This document shows positions 24,501-33,500 of a DNA stretch of 64,000 bases, piece after piece (the first letter of the stretch is position 1; the number at the start of each line of letters is the position of its first letter). The translations under genes were made by a program, and so were the position numbers. Location of the stretch: positions 52,065 to 116,064 of the forward strand of contig VXAZ01005706.1 in assembly GCA_013399875.1 (NCBI GenBank), given 5' to 3'. The stretch comes from Gymnorhina tibicen. Its lineage: Eukaryota > Chordata > Aves > Passeriformes > Artamidae. The notes beneath the pieces were generated by a model, which searched no databases, was not told the DNA's origin, and was given only the letters and a program-made list of their open reading frames with translations.

Positions 24501-27500
24501 CCTCGCTGGCACTGGGACACATCAGGCAAGGTTTGATCCCGCTGCTGTTGAAGTCAGCGGTTTTTGGCATCTGCTTCGGCGAACCAAGTCCCACACTGCC
24601 CTTGTGTTTGCCTTGGTTCTCTCTGGTTGTTCCTTCGCCTCTCTCTGGATCCACCAGGGTTTTCTGGGAGCCAGAGACGTGGAGGATTAAAGCAGGAGTT
24701 GCAGTTAATAAGTCACTTATCACCCTGATATTGTTTATATATAGTGCTGTAGTTCCCTCTTGCTGTGGGTTATCACTGGCTGATTTGGGGCGTGGTGCGT
24801 CCTCCATCCATGTGTTTTATACATTTAGTAACTCAAGCTGCATCTTTGCCAATGAACACCGAGCTGGTGCTCTGTCAGGAAGCAGAACTGAGGAATTCAG
24901 GCAACATCCACCTTCCAGGCACAAGGAATAATGAGTTAGGCTGGTCAGTCTTGCAGGTGATGCAGTTGAGTCTGTATCAGCTTGGGTTAGGACACCCTCC
25001 AAACTGGGAGGTCAGATTTGAGGCTTAGGTGGAATTTTCCATAAAAGTTGGTGTCAGCTGAACACAAAAGTCTGGAATTATAATATCCTAAAAATAGAAA
25101 GATTTTTGCCAGGATTCACTAACTTGTTTTTCCACTTCATACCAAGCAGTGCAGAGAGCCAGAGAACACAGATTTGGGTCACTGGCCAGATGGAATCTTT
25201 GGGGATCTTGTCAGTGTTAACGCAGAATGTGCAAGATAAAAGTCTGATTTTAACAATTATGAACAACTGAGATTGTAACAAAATGCTGCCTTTGATGAAG
25301 ACAATCCTTGTCCTTGGCAGAGGAGCTTAGAACTGCAAAGCACAGGGATGTGTTGGTGAGGAAGGAGCTTTTCCACTGGGAGGCTTGGGAAGGAGATCAG
25401 GGCTGTGAGGGGAGGGCTCTCCCTGTCTGCAGCACCTGGAGTGGGTTCCCAAGGCCGTGGAAAGGGAGCAGCCCTGAGCAGCTCTTTCCCAAACCTCCTC
25501 CCTGGAGTCTCCTGTGATGGCAATGACAGGAGGGGCTGCTCACTGAAGGGAAGTGGAAAGGGCCAGGTGTGTTGTCCTGGTCTTCCAGCTTCACTCTGGG
25601 ATCTGCTTTAAAACAACCCAACTAAACAAACCAAAACAGCAGCCAAAAAACCAAACCCAGCAAAATGCTTCATGGGGAGAAAGTGGGAGAAGGGTGTGCT
25701 CTGTGCTTGTGGACACGACTGTCAGATCTGGGCATCAGTGAGGCAGCAGCAGCTCTCCTGCCCTTCCCAAGAGCCAGCAGCAGCTCTCCTGCCCTTCCCA
25801 AAGCTGGGAGTGTGCTGTGGTTGCAGTGCAGGCTCTGGGCTTGGGCACAGAGGAGGCTCCTACTGGGAACAGGAGGAGCTGCTGGGTGAGGGAGGCGAGG
25901 ACAAAGTCCCCTTCTGCTCTGGCATTCCTCAGCTGCTCTCCTGCTCTGCCAGGTTCCCCCTCTGTGACAGCCCAGAGGGCCCGGAGCTGCTCGGGAGTGC
26001 CCTGGGGGTTCAGGAGTGCTGGGGCTGGGAAAGCCTCCCCCAGCTTCACAGGGAGTCCTCCTGTGGCTACGGGAGGATTTCACAGGAAGAAGTAGGGCTG
26101 TGGTTCTGAATCCATGTTATCTTTCTCAGGGACAGGAATGCAAGCCACCCATGAAATGCAAAGTCCTGGTTGTGTGTCATTTGGACACCTGAAGCTGTGT
26201 AGCAGTTACCAGTTCCTGAGTGTAGCACTGACAAGTCAGGCTCGTGCTCCCTTTTTGGCCTAAAAATTGCATCTTAACGTTAAAAGAACCTGGTATTTTT
26301 CACTCGGGCCAGGAGTTGGACTTGGATCCTTGTGGGTCACTTCCAACTTGGGATATTCTGTGTTTCTGCGATTTTATCTGCAAGCAGGGCTGTGGAGTTC
26401 CTTGGGGGATGTTGTGTCTGTGAATTAATGCACATTTCTGGCTGAGGCTGTTTGCTGAAGGCATTTCCCTTGGGAATTTGCCACGAGAGGAGCTGTGACC
26501 ATCCAGCAGAGACTGAGCCCGTGGCAGCCACTTAATTTGGGTCTCAGGAAATAAAGAATTAGAGCAAGCACAGACACTGGGTGTGACAGAGGTCACCACG
26601 ACACCAGGGAGGTGGAACAGGAGAGCTGAGTCAGGAGGGCAGGAAGAGGAAGGGACTTGGGGAATTTGTTTGCTGAGCTGTGTCCTCACTTTGCATTTCG
26701 TGGATTTGACCTTTTTTTGTCCTTTCCCAATGACTCTGGAGAGGTAATATGCACTCAAACCAAACTCTGCCTGGAATCTCAGGTTGGAAATTAGGTACTG
26801 CAGTGGTTCCTGTGGAGCACTGGGGTGGGGACACCAAGTAGGAATAAGGTTTATGTTTTTAATTCATGGACTAATTCATGGTGTTTACGTGCAGGGGCCT
26901 GAGCAGGGTCCATAAAGGAGTGACGTGGTGTTAGATATAAAGGAACAATTTCACCTTTCCCTTTTGAAAAGTGGCTTCTGTTTCAGTTTGTCACCATCAG
27001 TGTAATCAGTTCACAAATGTGACTCATCTTTTCTGAAGGTTGCTTCTATTTTTATTCCCTTTTTCCTTCCAAACTGTGCTGCTGAAGAAATGTCAGAGCA
27101 ACTGGTTAAATATTTTTTGTATTTCCAAGCAAATTCTGTTGAGGTCTATTTACTCCCCCTTTCCCAGACTCACCACTTGATTCTGGATTGATCAGCTTAA
27201 TTCTGGAGCCTGAACTTGCTCCCCAGGGTTGTGCTCAAGGGTGGCCCTGGGGAGCTGCTGGGTCACTCACTTGTGCTGATCCCTGGGGTGCAGAAAGTTC
27301 TGGAAAGCGCAAGCCTCCCTTCCATTCTTCCAGGCACAGCAGAGCAAAACTCCTCTCAGGGTGGAAGTAAAGCTGAGCCTTGTGGCTGCCCCTTGCAGGA
27401 CTGCTGAGCTTCCAGCCAGGCCCCTCAGCCAGACCTGCTGTTCTGCTGGGAACAGGGAGCTTTCCTTGGGAGCCAGGGTCACCTGGCAAAGCAGAACAGC

Positions 27501-30500
27501 TCTGTGCTCATTAGATGCTGGATACTGGGAAGGAATTCCCCCCTGTGAGGGTGGGGAGGCCCTGGTGCAGGGTGCCCAGAGCAACCCTGGAAGTGTCCGA
27601 GGCCGGGTTGGACACTGGGGCTTGGAGCAGCCTGGGACAGTGGAAGGTGTCTCTGCCCCTGGCAGGGGAGGCACTGGGATGATCCTTGAGGTCCCTCCCA
27701 ACCCAGACCATTCTAGGGTTCCATGATTCTCTAATAGATGAGTTCTGCTGGACTGGCTCCCCCCAGTCCTCTGACTCCTGCTTTTTCCAGCCATTCCTTC
27801 TTCCCCTGCTGTTGTGCAAAAGCTGAGAGCAGCACCTGCAGGTGCTGGGGAGCACAGGGCTTGTGAGGCATCTGCTGGGATTCTTCAGCAAGGGATTCCT
27901 CCTCCTGTCTGTGGGAGTGTGGCTGCTGCTGAAAGGGCCAGAGCATCTTCCGGTTCAGCACCCAGCCCAAATTCCCTTCCTCAGGATCCCTGCACGGTGC
28001 CAGCAGGGATCAGATCTTGGTCAGAGCTCCAGGAGCGTTTGGACACCGCTGCCAGGGAGGCACAGGCTGGCATTGCTGGGGTGTCCGTGCAGGGCCGGGA
28101 GCTGGACTTGGATGGTCCTTGTGGGTTCCTTCCCACTCAGAGATGCTGTGATTTAATGGGAAATTCTGCTGCCTGGCACAAGCTTTTCCAAAGCGATGCT
28201 TATTCCTGGAACTTGAACTTCCTTGGAGTTCAAAGCAACCTTTAGTCCAGCCCTGTGCTGTACCTGAACTGCCACGCCCTCCCTGCCTTCAAGGCTCTGT
28301 TGTCTTTGCTTCCGAAGTTGTCGCTCCAAAGAGTCAGCCTGAAGAATCAGGAAGAAAGTTGATTAAAACTGCTCTAAATCCTCTGAAGGAATCGGGTTTT
28401 ATCTTCTCTTTAAAGCAAGTGCTGACACAAGAATGTGGCTCTTCAATGTCTCCATGTGCTGGCAGAATGGAAGTGGGATTTCATGGAATTTAGAGCTCAA
28501 AATAAAAGGAAAAAGGTATCAAATTGTCCTGCAGGCTCACTCAAATTAAGATTAATGAGTGAAAGAGAAGTGATTTTGTAAATAGTGAGTTAGTTCTGAC
28601 AGCAATAACCAAATGCTCCGAAACCTGGGGGTTCTTGTATTCCATGCCCTTTAATTTGTATCTGCAAAGGGCCAGAGCTGCTCAGGAGTTTTGGGAGACT
28701 CAGCCTTGGATGGTTTTTAAAATGAGAAGAATTGTGGCTCTTGCTGCCCTGCTTTCGTGAACATTTCTGTTACTTCTGTGGTTTCCAGTGTGTTCCAAAC
28801 CCAGCACCAGATTTACCCCCACTCATTAAATCATGGGCTGAGGGAAGTTTCTGTCATCAACGATAAAGAAATACAACGTACAGGTGGCATTAGAAGTTTA
28901 CGTTCACTTCATTATTAAAAGAAAAAAGCCAAACCAGAATCAAAATGCAAGAACCTTTTCCTTGCTGCAGACCTTTGCTGCTTCAGTGAGCTGAGCCCAA
29001 GGGGGCTTCTGGCTCCTTTCCCACTGGTTCCAGAATTCCTGTCTCCAGCCTTTTAGTGGGATGCACAAGTATTTGTGTATTCTGGAATTCAATTATTATT
29101 AATAATAACTATTATTAATAATAATAAATTTGAAAGTCCTTGTTGTCCTGGTTCTGTTGCTCAAGTTGAAGAGTCAGCAGAGCGTACAAAATTCCCGCTG
29201 AAGTTCCCTGCCAGGATCCTGAATTCCCCCATGGAAGAGGTGCTTTAACAAACTGCCCTTTGGAGCTTAGAACTTTCTATTTCCAGTTTTTGGAGTTGGT
29301 TCAGGCTCTGGTAATTCCTCTGTAGGAGCTCAGGGCTTGGATTTTTGACCAGGAGCAGGATATTTTGGTTCTGTTCCGTCCTCGCTCCAGCCCCGAGCAG
29401 GGCACGTCCAGGTGTTTGGGAAAGCCGTGTGAGCCCGCAGTGACCTCAGCAGGAGCTTGCGCTGTGTCCTTTGTGAACTGAACACACGCCCGTGGTGCTG
29501 GAACAGCCGGGGAGCCCAGATCCTGCCCTGCCCTGCCCAGCAGGAGCCAGCCCGTCTCCAGAGCCCAGCTTCGTGTCCCAGGGGTGCTTCTCTTACAGGA
29601 TGTTTCTGGAGAAGAGGGGAGGAGGGACTAGGAAGCGAGGGAGAGGCTGTGGAGGGGTGTGGATGTTGTGTTCCAGGGGCTGGGTCTGCACCAGCCCGAG
29701 CTCTGCTCCTCCAGCCACGTGGATCCGTGTGGATCCAGACAGGGATTTCCTGGGCATAGGCAGAGATTGGGAGCATTCCTGGCACAGCCTCCAGCAAGGC
29801 TTTCCTGTCACACTTCCTGCCGGCCTCCGGAGCAGGGCCCGGACGCAGCGGTGTGTTGGAAACCCCTGCCGAACACGTGGGCTGCCGAAGGAACGCCCGT
29901 GGCTTCGTCACCTGCAAACGGAAACCAGGCACCCGGGAGCCCTGGGAACGCAGGGATCTGTCAGGCCTGGGGTGGCGACGGCCCCAGGCCTGTGCTGAGC
30001 TCCAGGAGCGTTGGGACAGCGCTCCCAGGGACGCCCAGGCTGGGATCGTTGGGCTGTCCGTGCAGGGCCAGCAGTCGGAGTCCGTGGTTCTGACGGGTCC
30101 CTTCCAGCTCAGGACGTTCCGTGAACTCTGGGAAGCTCCTGCTCTTGCAAGCACGGCTCCAAAGGAAGCGGGAGGCCAGCCCGAGCGTTGTGTGACCGTG
30201 CCTCGGCAGCGAGCGAGCCCCGCCCGGCTCCGCGGGGCCGCCCCTGCTCCGCGCCGTGCCCGACGGCCGCCCCTGCCGCGCTCTAACCTTGTGTCTGGGA
30301 AGGCAAGCGAGGTTCTGCTGTGATGGAAATGCTTGACTTGCTTATGGGGTCAGCGGGGGGGCACGAGAGATGATAGTTCACAGAATAACCTGTGAACTTT
30401 CACCCCTCTATATGGAAACTTGTTTCAGGGTCAAATCCTTGTAGCCGCCTTCTTGCCACGGTCAGTGCCAGCCCTACTATTCACAACACTGCGGCCAGCG

Positions 30501-33500
30501 AGGCCTAGGTACGTAACATTTAAGGAGTTTTTACAGTTCTTTACATCAAAGCAGATGTTTAAACTTTCTGTTGATAAGCTTTCACCGTTTAACAACTTTT
30601 GTTAATGCTCATTTGAAAGAATGTGACGACTGCTGCTGCTAAACTGGGGGGCCAAGCGCCTTTTTCCGTTAAAATAAAGAGAGGGGAAAGCGAAACCTGT
30701 TTGTTCCATGTGGAATTTCAGAGTAGAACTTGAATGTGCAACTGCTGTGCAATCAATCAGGCGGGGAGAGGGTTTTTTTTAGATTTAAATACGCCTAAAC
30801 AGCCTGTGAATGTCATGACTAAATGTGCTTGTGTTCTGTTGGACGAGGAGGTGCCCCTGGCACAGCTGTGCCGGGATCAGTTCCCACTTCCCGAGCTGAG
30901 GAGATCTCTGGGATCAGAGCAGAGTGTTTAGAACCGGACGGTTGTCGCTTGATTAAACACATCTGTCTGCAAAGGGTCACTGCCACTTTGGGATCACCTT
31001 AGACTTTTCCTAAGTTGTTCTTTTTTGCCAAACATTGATTTGTGTCTCGTGTGTCCGCGTGAGTTCCGGGTTCCACGCACCGGTTTGGGCTAAAAATCCA
31101 CAGAGCTCAGGTGGATTTTTTTTTTTTTTTGTAAATTGAGTCTGTGAAAAGTTGTTAGAAACATTTTTTGGAAGTTCCCACTTCTTATTTAAAATCCCAG
31201 CACTAACTTTAGGCCTTGTTTTACTTCTCTTTTTCTGGATAGGATCAGTTCTTAAGAGCAGCCCCTGTAACTGGAGGAATGGGAGCTCAGCTGATGAGGA
31301 AAATGGGCTGGAGAGAAGGAGAAGGGCTTGGGAAGAACAAGGAAGGCAGCGTCGAGCCCATCATGGTGGATTTTAAGACAGACCGAAAAGGTGAGTCCTG
31401 CCTTAAAAATGTCTTGTGGCTTCTCAGCTCTCAGGGCTGCCTGGAGACGGCAGAGGCCCTTGGAAGTCAGAGGTGTTTCCTGGGTGGCTTCACTGGAACA
31501 CGAACAGATTCTGGGATTTTTTTGCCTCAGGTTTGCCGAGGCCCGGGCTCTGTCCAAAGCTTTGTCCTTGTGGAAAAGCCCCAGTGGTTGGTCTGGAGGA
31601 AGTGGCTGGAGCAGGAACAGGGTGGGATAGAAGATGGAACAGTGGGGTCAGTTTTACACTGGGGTGAGGACAGAGCTGAGAGCCCAAAGCTGAGCTTTGT
31701 GAGTGACTCACAGTCAGGGATTTGGGACTTCCCTGTGGATTCTGGTCCTGTTTTTTGTCCCTCGTTTCCCTGCTGCTCATCTCCAGTCTGATCCTGCTGA
31801 AGGCATCTCTGCACATCCTCAGGGCTGGTTCCAGAGGCAGCTTTAGCCTCCACTTTACATGGAAACCTCACCTGTTTTCCATGGTTTCCTGTCCGTGGGG
31901 AGAACTCACTGGATCCAGCAGAACCATCCAGTGATCCCAGGCAGTGGTGCTGCTCCTTCAGCTTGGCCACCGTGGTTCCTGTGCTGAGTGCCGATGGAAA
32001 TGTCCCATCTGCAACACCTCTCCATGTTCTGACTGCTTTAACTCCAAGGTGCAGAATTCCAGCAGTCAGGATTTCTGGTTCAGTTGTTCTGCTGTGCATG
32101 GAACAAAACAACTCCACACTGACTGTGGGACAGATTCCTGCTGTTCTGAATGTATTTTTTACACTGGCAACCTTCAATCCCATCTCATATCAAAGGATGG
32201 AAATACTCAGAATTTTTATTGCAAGGCCAGGTTGGACACTGGGGCTTGGAGCAGCCTGGGACAGTGGAAGGTGTCCCTGCTATGGCAGGGGTGGCACTGG
32301 GTGGGCTTTAAGGTCCTTTCCCACCCAAACCATTCAGGGATTTCAGGGCTTTTGTTGGCTTTTGTTGGTGCTTGGAATGGAGCTTGGAATGGCCAAACTT
32401 CTCACGTTTCTCTTTACAACCTTTCTGTGTAAAGAAAGAAATGAAGCCCCAGAGGTGGCTGGTGACAGTGATTGCCAAGGACTCCTCCTGGCCTGGGAGA
32501 GTCATCTGAGCCAGGGATAACCTTAAGGCTTTGCTTTGGATTTCCTGGATTTGGAATATTTATGCTCATGTGCAGCTCTCCCCGATCATTCCTACCCAAG
32601 CTGTGCCTGGATGCAGAGAAGCAGCTCACAGAGAAGCAGCTGGACAGGGATTATATATTTAGGACAAGTAGTTCTTCAGACATCCCTGTTCTTGGGTGAT
32701 TAAATGGGTAGAAAATACATTTTTCTTAAGTATCTGTGTAGAGTTTTAAAGAAAAGTCAGGAATGTTTGGCAGGAAAGCTGTTATTAACCCACCACCCAG
32801 CTTTGTTTTGTAAGGAATTTATTACACGTTTTTCAACTTACTCCCCCAATAAAATGCAATTCCTGGTCCCAGGAATGTGCCAGGGAGTGACTCAGGAGGC
32901 TGAGCTCGTTTGAAATTCCCTGTTGAGGTCCCAGAGACAAGAGGTGGAGTGGAGGGTCAGTGACTCAGCAACAGGGAGAGAGCTTTAATGAGGAGGATGA
33001 GAATTTCTTGGTTGGTTTGGGTTTAAAATTCTCTAAGGGGGAAAAACCCTCAGCCTTTCCTTCAGGGATTGTCTCTGACGGCTTCATGCCCCTTGGAAAG
33101 TCCCTGCTTAGGAGCTGCAGGAATATTGGGGTGAATATCTGGCAGGGAGGGAAGGATTTTCCTGTAAAGCAAAAGAAACTCAAATGCCACCCAAAAAAGC
33201 TGAAGGAACAGGAGGACACTGGCAGCAATTGCAGTATCTCCCTGTCTTACTCACCAAAGCCACAGCAGGAAGACTTGAGGTAAGAAACAAAGGAATATTG
33301 AAGGGTTTTGAAGTCTGAAAGTGGCAAAATTCATGGGGAGAAACTTGAGTTTCTGTCATGGATGGTCACTGGAATTTCAGACATTTCTGGCAATTCTTCA
33401 TTTTCTTTCGTAGTCTTGTCAGATTTTCAGAACAATGTTGAGCTTTGGTGTTTGCCAGCGAGTCCAGGAGAGCCTGTGCTCGCTGCATCCCTTTGGGGCT

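Larger units (their letters stand above)
24231..31242 (+). other. SON: SON intron 8, the longest intron in the window
   Basis: Donor GTAGAAGTGA, acceptor TTCTGGATAG. It contains CR1 fragments near 26,303, 27,515, 27,990 and 29,993, an ATT/AAT-rich stretch at ~29,090-29,130, and the candidate alternative terminal exon at 30,429. The rest appears unique. GC content rises at about 29,380-30,300. Confidence 0.75.

Noticed and set aside
29330..30154. 274-codon minus-strand frame in SON intron 8
   Set aside because: GC-rich stretch overlapping a CR1 end; no splice, start or family signal.
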